Positions 17,500-26,170 of a DNA stretch of 64,000 bases are shown piece by piece (the first letter of the stretch is position 1; every line of letters begins with the position of its first letter). Below the pieces are notes generated by a model. That model made no database searches. It saw only the letters and a program-made list of their open reading frames with translations, and was not told the origin of the DNA. This DNA comes from Planctomycetota bacterium (lineage in GTDB: Bacteria; Planctomycetota; UBA1135; GCA-002686595), in contig JAQXEK010000019.1 of the NCBI GenBank assembly GCA_029250885.1, forward strand, positions 38,756 to 102,755, written 5' to 3'. A program made the position numbers and the translations under genes.

Positions 17500-18111
17500 A
17501 TGGAAGTCGCTGCAAAAGATCTCCGCGCCTGCGGCACCTGTGGACTGGTGCAGCGCGTCGCACCGATCCCCAAGGACTGCCGGGCCATGTGCCCGCGCTG
17601 CAAGAGCGTAGTCGCCCGCAGCCCCCACAATAAGCTGCGCGGCGCCAACACCTGGACTGCGGCCACGGCCCTGGCGGCCCTGCTGCTCTACCCGCTTGCG
17701 ATCCTCTTGCCCTTCCTGAGCATCGAGCGCCTAGGACACCACCACGCCGGTAGTATCCTCCAGAGCAGTATGGACCTGCTCGTCCAGGGCGAGATTTTCA
17801 TTGGCGCCACGGTGCTCTTGTGCTCGGTTGTCTTTCCCCTCGGCAAGCTCACGGGCCTGCTACTGATCAGCACGTCCCATGGTTGGATGAAGCGCGAGCA
17901 CCTCGCGCGCACATGGCACGCCGTCGAGCTCGTCGGTCGCTGGGGCATGCTCGATGTTCTGCTCGCCGCTGTCCTCGTCGCCATGCTTAAGCTTGGCGAT
18001 CTCGTGACCGTCGAGCCTGGCCCGGGCCTGGTCGCCTTTACCGCCTGCGTCGGCCTGAGCCTGCTCGCCAGCGCGTTCTTTGATCCTCACGCCCTCTGGG
18101 AAACCGAATGA
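17500..18111 (+). CDS. pqiA: Paraquat-inducible protein A (PqiA/YebS) family membrane protein
   Basis: A 203-residue inner-membrane protein, a single PqiA unit about half the size of E. coli PqiA, which has two. The N-terminus carries a two-part zinc ribbon: CGTC at residues 11-14 and CPRC near residue 28. Four hydrophobic segments follow (first one ATALAALLLYPLAILLPFLS). PqiA works with the MCE protein PqiB in envelope lipid transport or integrity. The next gene, encoding PqiB, overlaps its last codons by 4 bp, which points to translational coupling. Confidence 0.9.
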   Translation: MEVAAKDLRACGTCGLVQRVAPIPKDCRAMCPRCKSVVARSPHNKLRGANTWTAATALAALLLYPLAILLPFLSIERLGHHHAGSILQSSMDLLVQGEIFIGATVLLCSVVFPLGKLTGLLLISTSHGWMKREHLARTWHAVELVGRWGMLDVLLAAVLVAMLKLGDLVTVEPGPGLVAFTACVGLSLLASAFFDPHALWETE

Positions 18112-19547
18112 CTACGAACGAGACTCCCACCGAACCCCAGCGCGAAGACGTTCCAGAGGCGGTCATCTTGCCCCCCCGCAAGCGCTCCTTCTCTTCCGCA
18201 TCCGTAGCCGTCTTTATCCCGATTATGGCGATCCTGTTTGCGGCCTGGTACGGCGTGCGCGCCTGGGACCAGCGCGGCTTAGAGATCGACATTCACTTCG
18301 CCGACGGCCACGGTATTAAGGCTGGTGATAGCCTGCGCTTCCATGGCATCTCGGTGGGACAGGTCAAGTCCGTGACCCTCGATCGAAAGCTCGAAGGCGT
18401 CGATGTCCAAGTCCAGTTGATGGAGTCTAGCCGCGCCTTGGCCAAGACCGGCAGCCGCTACTGGATCGTCAGGCCCCGTGTCGAGTTCGCGGGTATTACG
18501 GGACTCGACACGGTACTAGGTGCCCACTATTTGAACGTCTCCCCAGGGCCGAAGGACGCCGCCCCGCGCCAGAGTTTCACCGGTCTCGAAGAGCCACCGG
18601 TAGACGTGGCACCCGGCTCCTTGGAGCTAGTTCTAGAGGCCACCGTCCGCGGCAGCGCTCGCCGCGGATCGCCGGTCACTTGGCGCCGTACGCCGGTTGG
18701 CCAGGTCCTCTCGGCCGAGCTCTCCAGCGACGCGCGTGTCGTTGAAGTTCGCATCGCAATTCGTCCTGAGTATGCCTCCTTAGTGCTCGAAAACTCGCGC
18801 TTCTTTGAGGTGGGCGGATTGAGCTTGGACGTGGGCATCGGAGGCATGCAGCTCGAGGTGGAGTCCCTGGAAGCCTTGCTCTCGGGTGGCGTGGCCTTCG
18901 CGACTCCCGACAAGGGCGGCAAGGCCGCCACGGCGAATGCGCGCTTCACCCTCTACGGCGAGCCCAAGGAGGAGTGGCTCGAGTGGCGCCCAGCCCTTGC
19001 CATTGGCACCGCAGCGCAGACCGGCGACTCCGCGCTCTTGCCGATCCGCGGCAAGCTCTCCTGGGAAGAGGGCATGTTCAACCGGAACAAGGACCGCAAG
19101 GGCTGGATGCTGCTGCTAGAGGCGGGATTGCTCGGACCGGCCGACTTGCTCGGCAAGCCCGAGGATGCAGGGGATGAAGTGGAGCTTGATGTCCTTGGCG
19201 AGACGATTTCGATCGAGCGCGACCTCGCGGACCAAGAGCTGGCGGTCCTGGCCTTGACGGCCGCACCCGCCGGCGCCCCCCTGCCCTGGCCCAAGTCACG
19301 TTTGCGCGGGGCAACAGTGCCCGAGGACTGCATCGCGACCGGGGATCCCGAGAAGGCCCCCACTGCACTCGCCGCAAGCCACCTTTCCGGAGACACGATG
19401 CCCTGGATCGTCAAGGACCTTGAGGTCGGCGAGAGCTGGCACGGCGCCGTTGTCACATCCCGGGCCACGGGCGATGTGGTCGGTATCTTGATTGTGACCG
19501 AGGACGAAGTCCGCGTGGCCCCCCTACCCGCTGCTCTCTTGCCTTGA
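18108..19547 (+). CDS. pqiB: MCE-domain (MlaD/PqiB-like) envelope protein
   Basis: A 479-residue protein anchored by one N-terminal helix (VAVFIPIMAILFAAWYGV, about residues 30-50) with a periplasmic MCE region. The first MCE domain starts near residue 58 (IDIHFADGHGIKAGDSLRFHGISVGQV). A second begins near residue 185 (RRGSPVTWRRTPVGQVLSAEL). Such proteins form hexameric rings or tubes that move lipids between membranes. E. coli PqiB has three MCE domains. No PqiC lipoprotein follows; instead an alpha/beta hydrolase-like protein overlaps the stop. Confidence 0.88.
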   Translation: MTTNETPTEPQREDVPEAVILPPRKRSFSSASVAVFIPIMAILFAAWYGVRAWDQRGLEIDIHFADGHGIKAGDSLRFHGISVGQVKSVTLDRKLEGVDVQVQLMESSRALAKTGSRYWIVRPRVEFAGITGLDTVLGAHYLNVSPGPKDAAPRQSFTGLEEPPVDVAPGSLELVLEATVRGSARRGSPVTWRRTPVGQVLSAELSSDARVVEVRIAIRPEYASLVLENSRFFEVGGLSLDVGIGGMQLEVESLEALLSGGVAFATPDKGGKAATANARFTLYGEPKEEWLEWRPALAIGTAAQTGDSALLPIRGKLSWEEGMFNRNKDRKGWMLLLEAGLLGPADLLGKPEDAGDEVELDVLGETISIERDLADQELAVLALTAAPAGAPLPWPKSRLRGATVPEDCIATGDPEKAPTALAASHLSGDTMPWIVKDLEVGESWHGAVVTSRATGDVVGILIVTEDEVRVAPLPAALLP

Positions 19548-20584
19548 AGCGCGCCAAGGCCACGGGCAAGAAGCACCTGATCCTGATTCATGGGCGGGCG
19601 ACGAAGCCCTCGGAGAGGGAGAAGCGGCGCCTTGTCAAGAAGACCCTGCTCCACGGTCTAGATCGCGTTGCTCCCGAGGCTGCCAAGGCAATCCGCACCA
19701 GGGACGTGCGCTTCTCCCTGGCCTACTACGGAGACATCTGCAATGGCATCATGTTGGCTTCCGACAAGACGACCCGGGCCAACCTGAGCGAGCGCGACCC
19801 GGCCCACGACTACGGCCCCTGCGAGGCAAAGGGCAGCTACAACAAGCACCTTAAGTTACTGCTCGACCGCGACTCCTTCACGAAGTCGGACTACAAGCGA
19901 CTGCTCGCCGATCACGACGACTATCGCCACCATGATGACATCGCTAGCGCCCTGTCCGGCCTGCTCAACGCTATGGGCTGGAGCGAGAAGGTGATCCGCG
20001 AAGCTACCCCCGACATGAGCGCCTATCTGACCCAATACCACGTCGGGTCGGCTATCCGGCAGCGCCTACAGGAGCTGCTCGCCCCGGCCCTGAAGCGCGG
20101 CGACGACGTGTGCTTGGTCTCCCACAGCATGGGCTGTATCGTCAGCTACGACGTGCTCTGGAAGTTCTCCCGCATGAGCGAGTACGAGAAGATCCGCGAG
20201 CGCAAGGTCAACCATTGGATCACCTTGGGCAGCCCCCTGGGCGAGCCCGGCGTCCAGGACAACCTGTATGACGCCAAGGTGGATGACAGCGGGCGCTATC
20301 CAACCAACATTGAGCACTGGACGAACATCGCCGCCTTCGATGACTTCGTCGCCCACGACGAGGACGCCGCCGATGACTTCGCAGCGATGACCGAGCCCCG
20401 CGGAGATGCCCCCGCCCTGGTCAAGTCGATTCGCGATAGCCGTATGTATAATTTCTGGACCGGTTCGAAGGGGGCCAATCCTCACAAGCTTTACGGCTAT
20501 CTCGACCATCCTCACGTGGCGACGGAGATTGCCAAGTGGATTGCCGAGGAGCCGGCTAAAACTTCCCATCCGTCACCGGCCTAG
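19544..20584 (+). CDS. Alpha/beta-hydrolase-like protein of unknown function
   Basis: A 346-residue, highly charged, probably cytosolic protein. It begins KKHLILIHGRATKPSE, an HG oxyanion-type motif after the first strand. Near residue 195 it has CLVSHSMGCIVSYDVLWKF, a GxSxG-like nucleophile elbow in the form SHSMG, followed by HWITLGSPLGEPG, as in lipase-like serine hydrolases. The start shown is a TTG overlapping the PqiB stop codon, so translation is probably coupled. Its position suggests a lipid- or envelope-related role together with PqiAB, which is inference. The stop overlaps the convergent kinase gene by 4 bp. Confidence 0.7.
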   Translation: MKRAKATGKKHLILIHGRATKPSEREKRRLVKKTLLHGLDRVAPEAAKAIRTRDVRFSLAYYGDICNGIMLASDKTTRANLSERDPAHDYGPCEAKGSYNKHLKLLLDRDSFTKSDYKRLLADHDDYRHHDDIASALSGLLNAMGWSEKVIREATPDMSAYLTQYHVGSAIRQRLQELLAPALKRGDDVCLVSHSMGCIVSYDVLWKFSRMSEYEKIRERKVNHWITLGSPLGEPGVQDNLYDAKVDDSGRYPTNIEHWTNIAAFDDFVAHDEDAADDFAAMTEPRGDAPALVKSIRDSRMYNFWTGSKGANPHKLYGYLDHPHVATEIAKWIAEEPAKTSHPSPA

Positions 20585-22830
20585 TAGTCCGCCAATTCGC
20601 CAAGGGGGGCACTTGGCCCTTTGATCAGCTTGGGTTGCCCCTGGTCCTCCATCCCGATCACACGACCGATCACTCCCTCGCCATCGTCGCTCTTGCCAAG
20701 CCACAGGATTGCGTCGATCTCCTCGCTGGATTCGACCTGCATGAAGAACTGCTCAAGGCGGCCTAGGGCGTCCTCGTCTTCCGGTCCGCCAAAGCCAAGC
20801 TCTTGACGAGCGCGAGCGAGTAGGTCGATCTCGTCGCCCCCGTCCCCAAGCCCGACGATCTCAAAATCCAAGCTTTTCATGTTGTGGATCAAGTCCGTCA
20901 CACCCGCGCTCTGGAACGTTGCCGGGAGTGTGTTCAACAGAAGGACCTTGTCGGTTTCCGTGAGCGCGTCTAGGGGTGCCAAGAGTGTGTTGGGCAAAGG
21001 ATGATGATCGCTCGATTGACCAGCTAGCACGGGAAACTTAGACGGGGTGCCAAGTCGGCCGTAGCTCATAGTGGTTTCAACCGGCAGCTGGTGCAGGTCA
21101 ATCGGTAGGCTAAGTTCCCTACCGGAGGTCACGTTGACCACCTCGCCAAACTCGTTGTAGACCTCGTAGGTGTAGGTGGTGTGGCTAGAGCCCTTGGAGT
21201 TCGCGGGTACACCCAAGAGCAAGAACCCGGCTACCGGCACGACAAAGACGAAGAGCAGCACGGCAGCGAACATGCCCACGCGGTTGCGGTTGCGCGGACG
21301 GTTGGCTCTGGACTCGAACTGGTCGGCCTTCCCATCAATGCGCATCTTGGCATGATGAACCTTACCTTGGAAGCGCTGGTTGAGCTTCTCACCCTGGCTG
21401 CGCACTCGTTTGCCGGCGCCCTCAAGGCGCTCGCCCACCTTGCGCAGGCGTCCTTGGAGATTGTCGTCGAATCCGTGGGAGCGGAAGGTCGACTCGCCAG
21501 AGCCTGCGTCCCAGCCGACGAAGCTCATGGACTCGCCACGCATGGACGGCAGATCGCCGGGTCGCAGGGAGAGTGGGTTGTCCGAGTTCAGCACAACCTG
21601 CAGGTCGGCCAGCATCTCCACAGCTGAGCTATAGCGCTTGGGCAGGTCGGCCATGGACCGGCGCACGATCCACTGCAGGCACTCGGGCACACGGCGAGAG
21701 AAGCGCGACAGGCTGCCGTGGGCCGGGAAGGAGTTTTCCAGCATCGAATACAGGAGAGCGCCCGCGCTGTATAGGTCGAACTTCACACCGTCCACCTCGT
21801 GCACCTTCACGCCCTGCATAGCAAGGCGCACCATCTCCGGATCCCGGAAGTACTCGGTTCCGTGGGTGGTCAAGGTCATCGCCGAGCGCAGGGGCGTGAC
21901 GAGGCCAAGGTCCACAAGATGGACGCGTCCCTTCGAGACGATCACGTTGCTGGGCTTGATGTCCTTGTGCCAGAGCCCCTTAGCATGGAACCGCTCGATG
22001 GTCACAAGCAGCTCGGCGAAGTAGCTGAGAGCAGCGCGAAGGCCATTGGCGTCAAGGCCCGCGGGGCCCGCCTTCTCGTGCAGGTCCCGGGTGACGTGGG
22101 CGAGGTCCTCGCCGGGCACGTAGGGCATCACGTAGTGGAAGCGCGTGCCAGTCAGCTCGTGCTCGTACACAAGGCCGAGATCCCGGGCGGCCTCGAGAGC
22201 GCGACTCTCGCGGACGATCTGGGGCATGGTCGAGCCGTCCTCAAGAGAGAAGGACTTGATCACAACCCGTCCTACGGGCTTCTTCGCGAACTGCGTGAGC
22301 TGTTCGGCCTTGGTGCCAACGGGGTCCGCAACGAAGAGCCGCGCTCCCGAGCCCCCCCTCGGTAGGGTGCCGATCACCTTGTAGCCCTTGAACTTGTCCG
22401 GGGCGCTTTGCTGATTGGAAGAGGTAAGGTCCGCATCTAGGTCATCCGGATGTGTCATGGGCATCGAGTCGGCCTCGACCCTACTCATAATCTTTATCCC
22501 GAGGAAACGCAGGGGATGGATCAAGGCGATCCGACCGGCCGCTGCGCCAATCGCAAGAAGCTCGCGACCAAGGCTTGCGCCGTAGCCCATCGCGCTGTCC
22601 GGCCGCAAGAACAGCAGGCAGATCATGGCCAAGGGAATGCAGAGCACAAGGCTAATCGCGCTTGCAATCAGTCGGCCACAATCGGTCAAGACCGAGGACA
22701 CCAGCCTGACAGCCCGTGAGATGACTAGGAAGAAGAACCGGAGCCCGTAATACATGACGATGCCCACAAGGAAGGGAATCGCCAAGATGCCGAGGATAAC
22801 GAGCGGGATGGCAATGAGTCCGTATGTCAT
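20581..22830 (-). CDS. Membrane-bound protein kinase-like protein
   Basis: A 749-residue protein with two or three hydrophobic segments at residues 5-75, a kinase domain at about 150-415, and another membrane helix near 520-545 (MFAAVLLFVFVVPVAGFLLLG). The C-terminal 200 residues are presumably on the outer side. The kinase has a variant glycine loop (LPRGGSGARLF), Lys192 in VVIKSF, a catalytic loop FHAKGLWHKDIKPSNVIV (HKD instead of HRD, residues 288-290) and DLG in place of DFG (307-309). Most catalytic positions are present, so activity is likely though unproven. It is last in a run with an ECF sigma factor and a small membrane protein. Confidence 0.87.
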   Translation of the reverse strand: MTYGLIAIPLVILGILAIPFLVGIVMYYGLRFFFLVISRAVRLVSSVLTDCGRLIASAISLVLCIPLAMICLLFLRPDSAMGYGASLGRELLAIGAAAGRIALIHPLRFLGIKIMSRVEADSMPMTHPDDLDADLTSSNQQSAPDKFKGYKVIGTLPRGGSGARLFVADPVGTKAEQLTQFAKKPVGRVVIKSFSLEDGSTMPQIVRESRALEAARDLGLVYEHELTGTRFHYVMPYVPGEDLAHVTRDLHEKAGPAGLDANGLRAALSYFAELLVTIERFHAKGLWHKDIKPSNVIVSKGRVHLVDLGLVTPLRSAMTLTTHGTEYFRDPEMVRLAMQGVKVHEVDGVKFDLYSAGALLYSMLENSFPAHGSLSRFSRRVPECLQWIVRRSMADLPKRYSSAVEMLADLQVVLNSDNPLSLRPGDLPSMRGESMSFVGWDAGSGESTFRSHGFDDNLQGRLRKVGERLEGAGKRVRSQGEKLNQRFQGKVHHAKMRIDGKADQFESRANRPRNRNRVGMFAAVLLFVFVVPVAGFLLLGVPANSKGSSHTTYTYEVYNEFGEVVNVTSGRELSLPIDLHQLPVETTMSYGRLGTPSKFPVLAGQSSDHHPLPNTLLAPLDALTETDKVLLLNTLPATFQSAGVTDLIHNMKSLDFEIVGLGDGGDEIDLLARARQELGFGGPEDEDALGRLEQFFMQVESSEEIDAILWLGKSDDGEGVIGRVIGMEDQGQPKLIKGPSAPLGELADY

Positions 22831-22834
22831 AGGA

Positions 22835-22999
22835 CTATTGGGCTAGGTCCGTTTTTGACAGAGGAGAGGCCTTGAACTTCGGGCCCTGGCTGCACCTAGA
22901 TTGCCCCGAAGCCCAGAGAACGCCGAGCACGGCCATGATGGCGCCGATGCTGCCAACGGCGGCAAGTACTAAGAAGGCTAAGGTGGACAGGCTTGACAT
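22835..22999 (-). CDS. Small single-span membrane protein
   Basis: A 54-residue protein with one hydrophobic helix (residues about 4-30, LSTLAFLVLAAVGSIGAIMA) and a short basic hydrophilic tail ending DLAQ. A good Shine-Dalgarno GGAG lies 6 nt before the ATG at 22997-22999, one of the clearest in the window. It lies 29 bp downstream of the ECF sigma gene and 4 bp upstream of the membrane kinase gene, so it is probably cotranscribed with both. No family is recognised; an accessory or anchor role for the kinase is a guess. Confidence 0.7.
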   Translation of the reverse strand: MSSLSTLAFLVLAAVGSIGAIMAVLGVLWASGQSRCSQGPKFKASPLSKTDLAQ

Positions 23000-23028
23000 G
23001 ACATTCTCCAAGGGTGTGCTGGGGCGGA

Positions 23029-23781
23029 CTAGGCGAATCCCTCCGCCGCCTCCGCTTCGCGCCGGTCTTCCAACCGGTGATAAACCTCAGCGACGGCCTC
23101 ATCGAAGAGGGCGTCCTCTGTCTTGTTGGGATTTCCATCTAGGCCATTTCGCATGGCCTCGCCTTCTTCCTCCTTTGTGAAACTGTAGCGGGCGACGGTC
23201 TCCGAGATCGCCACGCGAAGTGCCACGCGAATCGACGCGAGACGGCGACTTACGGTCGGCTCGCTCATCCCGAGTTGCGCCGCGACTTCCTTGCCGCTCC
23301 TGCCTTCGAGAACACGCATCCTATATACGGAGAACTCGACGAAGTCCGCCTCACGTTCGACTTGGCGCAGGGAGGCATCGATCTTCGCGTCAAATACCGC
23401 CAGCTCGTAGCTATCGTCGGGACGCGAGCCCGGATCCGCGCCCTGGAAGCTTTCATCTAGAGCCGAGGGTTTGACCCCCGAACCTCGCTTCTGGGCCATC
23501 CGGCGGTCAATCTCGTCGCCCAACGTGTAGCGGGCAATCGCCAATAGCCAAGTCGAGAAGCGCGCCCCGCGGGTAGGGTCGTGGCTATCAATCGCCTGGG
23601 ACAAGGCCGCAAGGGTCTCTTGAGAGAGGTCCTGCACCGTCTCCACGCCAATGCGGCCCTTGCCCCACTTCCTTAGTTGGGCACGCAGAATTGGCCCAAA
23701 GGTCTCCCAGAGTTCAAACCAAGCCTTGGGATCTCTCGACCGGAGTCGATCCACAAAGCCTGTACTTATGTCATTTAGCAT
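23029..23781 (-). CDS. ECF-type RNA polymerase sigma factor
   Basis: A 250-residue sigma-70-family factor of the extracytoplasmic-function type. Region 2 spans about residues 20-105 (RDPKAWFELWETFGP, then DLSQETLAALSQAI and FSTWLLAIARY). Region 4 lies near residues 150-195, with the helix-turn-helix GRSGKEVAAQLGMSEPTVSRRLASIR. After region 4 there are about 55 extra acidic residues not needed for DNA binding. The order sigma factor, small membrane protein, membrane kinase resembles Planctomycetota ECF modules in which a kinase relays a signal, but no link is shown here by sequence alone. Confidence 0.9.
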   Translation of the reverse strand: MLNDISTGFVDRLRSRDPKAWFELWETFGPILRAQLRKWGKGRIGVETVQDLSQETLAALSQAIDSHDPTRGARFSTWLLAIARYTLGDEIDRRMAQKRGSGVKPSALDESFQGADPGSRPDDSYELAVFDAKIDASLRQVEREADFVEFSVYRMRVLEGRSGKEVAAQLGMSEPTVSRRLASIRVALRVAISETVARYSFTKEEEGEAMRNGLDGNPNKTEDALFDEAVAEVYHRLEDRREAEAAEGFA

Positions 23782-24049
23782 TGGTTTCAGTGTATTCCGA
23801 AAGGAGGGCTCCGGGGGCCTTGCGCTCTCAATCGCCCCGACTCCTATGACAAAGGAGTCCTACGCCACTTTAGGGCGCGCCTCGCAGGTCACCTCCAAAG
23901 AAATGAACCTGAGCTGGGTTTTGAAGGAAAACGAGCTTTTCCATAAGCCATGTGAAATCGCCAGGGGCACTTCCCCATCAAGAGTGCGTCGGCGAGTTCA
24001 ACTTACCGGCAAGATCCCAAACGACACCTAGAACTAAAGGAACAATCCA

Positions 24050-24964
24050 ATGAGCATCATCCGCACAACCCTTCGCTTCGGCCTGATCACCCTCGCCGTC
24101 GGTGGCACCGTCGCCGTCGGCGCTGCCATGATTGCCGGCCCGCAACGCAGCCACGCCGTAATGGACCAGATCCACGCTGGCATCATCACGACCATTGACG
24201 ACAACATCGAGGACCCGCGTATCCTGCGCACCCAACTCAAGGCCCTTGAGAAGGAATACCCCGAGCGCATCTCCGAGCTGCGCGGCGACCTATCCGAGCT
24301 GCGCACCCAGATCAGCCAACTGACCCGGGAGGAGTCCGTCTCTCGCCGGGTGATGGAGCTGAGCCAAGCCGATCTCGATGAGCTCGTGCCCTTGGTCCAA
24401 GAACTCAACGGCGCCGTGCTGACCGCAAACTCTGGCCGCATCACGAATGTCGCCCAGGTCCGCTTCAACGGCCGCCTGATGACGACGGCCCAGACGCGCT
24501 CTCGCATTAACCGCATCAACCAGACGAAGGAGGCTTACGCCGCCCGCGCTGCCGATGCGAGCCACGACCTGGTCTACCTGCGCCAGCAAGAGCAGCGCAT
24601 GGAGGACCTCTTGGTAAAGCTCGAGTCCGAGCAGACCCAGTTCCAAGCCCAGCTCTGGCAGCTTGAGCGCCAGGTCGATGCCATCGCCCGCAACGAGCGA
24701 CTGATCGAGATGATGGGCGAGCGTCAGCAGGTCCTCGACAGCTACGACAACTTCGAGGTCAAAAGCCTGGACAACATGACCAGCCGCCTAACCGAGGTGC
24801 GCAGTCGCCAAGAGGCCGAACTCGAGTTCCTGTCCGCCAGCCAAGAGGGCGAAGACTACGAAGGCACGGCGCGCATGCAGATTGATGGCGAGATTATCAA
24901 CGTCCAGTTCGGTGACGAGCTCGTCATTGACGAGGGCTATTCCCTCACTCCTGCCCTCAGGTAG
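24050..24964 (+). CDS. Exported coiled-coil protein of unknown function
   Basis: A 304-residue protein with an N-terminal signal peptide or membrane anchor (LRFGLITLAVGGTVAVGAAM). Residues about 65-235 are strongly heptad-rich and charged (LKALEKEYPERISELRGDLS; LVKLESEQTQFQAQLWQLER), predicting long coiled coils broken by a turn near residue 115. It ends in a small beta-like tail. A Shine-Dalgarno-like AAGGA sits 8 nt before the ATG. No family is recognised; a periplasmic structural role is possible. A strong terminator follows immediately, so it is probably monocistronic. Confidence 0.75.
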   Translation: MSIIRTTLRFGLITLAVGGTVAVGAAMIAGPQRSHAVMDQIHAGIITTIDDNIEDPRILRTQLKALEKEYPERISELRGDLSELRTQISQLTREESVSRRVMELSQADLDELVPLVQELNGAVLTANSGRITNVAQVRFNGRLMTTAQTRSRINRINQTKEAYAARAADASHDLVYLRQQEQRMEDLLVKLESEQTQFQAQLWQLERQVDAIARNERLIEMMGERQQVLDSYDNFEVKSLDNMTSRLTEVRSRQEAELEFLSASQEGEDYEGTARMQIDGEIINVQFGDELVIDEGYSLTPALR

Positions 24965-24993
24965 GGCTGTCCCAAAGCGAAGGGCACGACCCA

Positions 24994-25033
24994 GCGCCGT
25001 TCCTACCCGAGGGGGGGAGGAACGGCGCATTTT
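24994..25033 (+). terminator. Rho-independent terminator after the coiled-coil gene
   Basis: A perfect 11-bp stem (24994-25004 with 25018-25028) with a 13-nt loop containing a G run, followed by ATTTT. It begins 30 bp after the stop codon. Confidence 0.88.
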
Positions 25034-25093
25034 CGTAGCTTCACCGTCCCTATAGGCTATCCTGTCCTGCTCTAAACACGCCTCAAATCGACT

Positions 25094-25588
25094 ATGCAAC
25101 GCTCTACTAATTCCCTGCTTCTTTGCGCCGTTCTGCTCCTTACTGGAACCCTCGGGTGTTCGGACTCTGCTCCTTCGACGGCGCAAATCACCCTGGACAA
25201 GACCCCGCCAAAGGCTTGGACTGATCCGGTGATCGAGAGCTTCGACAAGACCAGCGGCGAGGACACCATGCGGATCGAGGTCTTTGAAGTGGGTACGGGC
25301 GATGTCGTCGAGGCCGGCGATAAGGTCTCCGTGCACTACCAGGGCTGGATGCCCAATCGGCCCTTCTTCTTTGACGAATCCTTCACCCGCGGCAAGACCT
25401 TCGATTTCTCTCTTGGGCAAAAGCAGGTCATCCCGGGTTGGGATCTTGGTTTTGAAGGAATGACCGTAGGGACCCGGGCTCGCCTCCATATCCCCTATGG
25501 CCTTGCCTATGGAGAGAAAGGGCGCCCGCCCGAGATGCCACCTAAGGCCGACCTCATCTTTGATGTCCACCTAGTTAGCTACCTCTAA
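25094..25588 (+). CDS. FKBP-type peptidyl-prolyl isomerase lipoprotein
   Basis: A 164-residue lipoprotein. The signal sequence ends in a lipobox (LTGTLGC, Cys22), so it is anchored in the envelope. Residues about 65-160 form one FKBP domain: DKVSVHYQGWMPNRPFF, then VIPGWDLGFEGMTVGTRARL and IPYGLAYGEKGRPPEMPPKA, the usual motif series. It should speed proline isomerisation in exported proteins. A second FKBP lipoprotein gene starts 10 bp downstream, so they form a tandem pair. Confidence 0.93.
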   Translation: MQRSTNSLLLCAVLLLTGTLGCSDSAPSTAQITLDKTPPKAWTDPVIESFDKTSGEDTMRIEVFEVGTGDVVEAGDKVSVHYQGWMPNRPFFFDESFTRGKTFDFSLGQKQVIPGWDLGFEGMTVGTRARLHIPYGLAYGEKGRPPEMPPKADLIFDVHLVSYL

Positions 25589-25597
25589 GGAGCCTCC

Positions 25598-26086
25598 TTG
25601 CGCACTGTCCTTGCCCTCTGCTTGCTCCTGACCACGAGCTGCACGCTCTTTACACCTATGCCTGCGCCCCCCACCCCATGGGTGACCGAGTCGGGCATTG
25701 TGGTCACGGATCTAGTCAAGCCTAAAGGCCACGGGGTCGCCCTTGGCCAGGAAGTGTCGGTGCACTACCGGGCCAAGCTTCAGACCGGAGTTGAGTTCGA
25801 TTCGAGCTACGACCAGGGCGCACCAATTGCATTCACTACCGGCCTTGGGCAGGTACCTGCTGGCTTTGACGAGGGCGTGCTGGGCATGCGACTCGGTGGG
25901 CAGCGCGAGGTGATCGTTCCACCGATGCTCGCCTATGGTGAGGCTGGCATTCCGGGGTTGGTACCGCCCGATGCCGCGATCACCTTCTACTTGGAGTTGA
26001 TGGCGATGGGCCCGATCCCTCCACCACCTCCTGTGCCGCTCTCGACGGCGCCAGGTGTGCAACCCAAAGACTTCTCAGGCCACTAA
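25598..26086 (+). CDS. FKBP-type peptidyl-prolyl isomerase lipoprotein (tandem copy)
   Basis: A 162-residue lipoprotein with signal peptide MRTVLALCLLLTTSC (lipobox LTTSC, Cys15). One FKBP domain spans about residues 45-140: QEVSVHYRAKLQTGVEFDSS, VPAGFDEGVLGMRLGGQREV, then IPGLVPPDAAITFYLEL. The start is a TTG preceded at 5 nt by GGAG, which decides it. It follows the other FKBP lipoprotein by 10 bp. The two domains differ enough that this is an old duplication. A proline-rich tail (PPPPPVPL) is present. Confidence 0.92.
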   Translation: MRTVLALCLLLTTSCTLFTPMPAPPTPWVTESGIVVTDLVKPKGHGVALGQEVSVHYRAKLQTGVEFDSSYDQGAPIAFTTGLGQVPAGFDEGVLGMRLGGQREVIVPPMLAYGEAGIPGLVPPDAAITFYLELMAMGPIPPPPPVPLSTAPGVQPKDFSGH

Positions 26087-26090
26087 CACA

Positions 26091-26126
26091 AGCGGGGCTC
26101 CTTCCAAACTTGGAAGGAGCCCCGCT
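26091..26126 (+). terminator. Strong hairpin between convergent FKBP and small lipoprotein genes
   Basis: A perfect 15-bp stem (26091-26105 with 26112-26126) with a 6-nt loop. It is not followed by a T run, but it lies between convergent genes, 5 bp past the FKBP stop, and probably terminates in both directions. Confidence 0.75.
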
Positions 26127-26170
26127 CGCTCACTTCGGCTCGCCGGGACGAGACAAGGAGTGTTCAAGAG

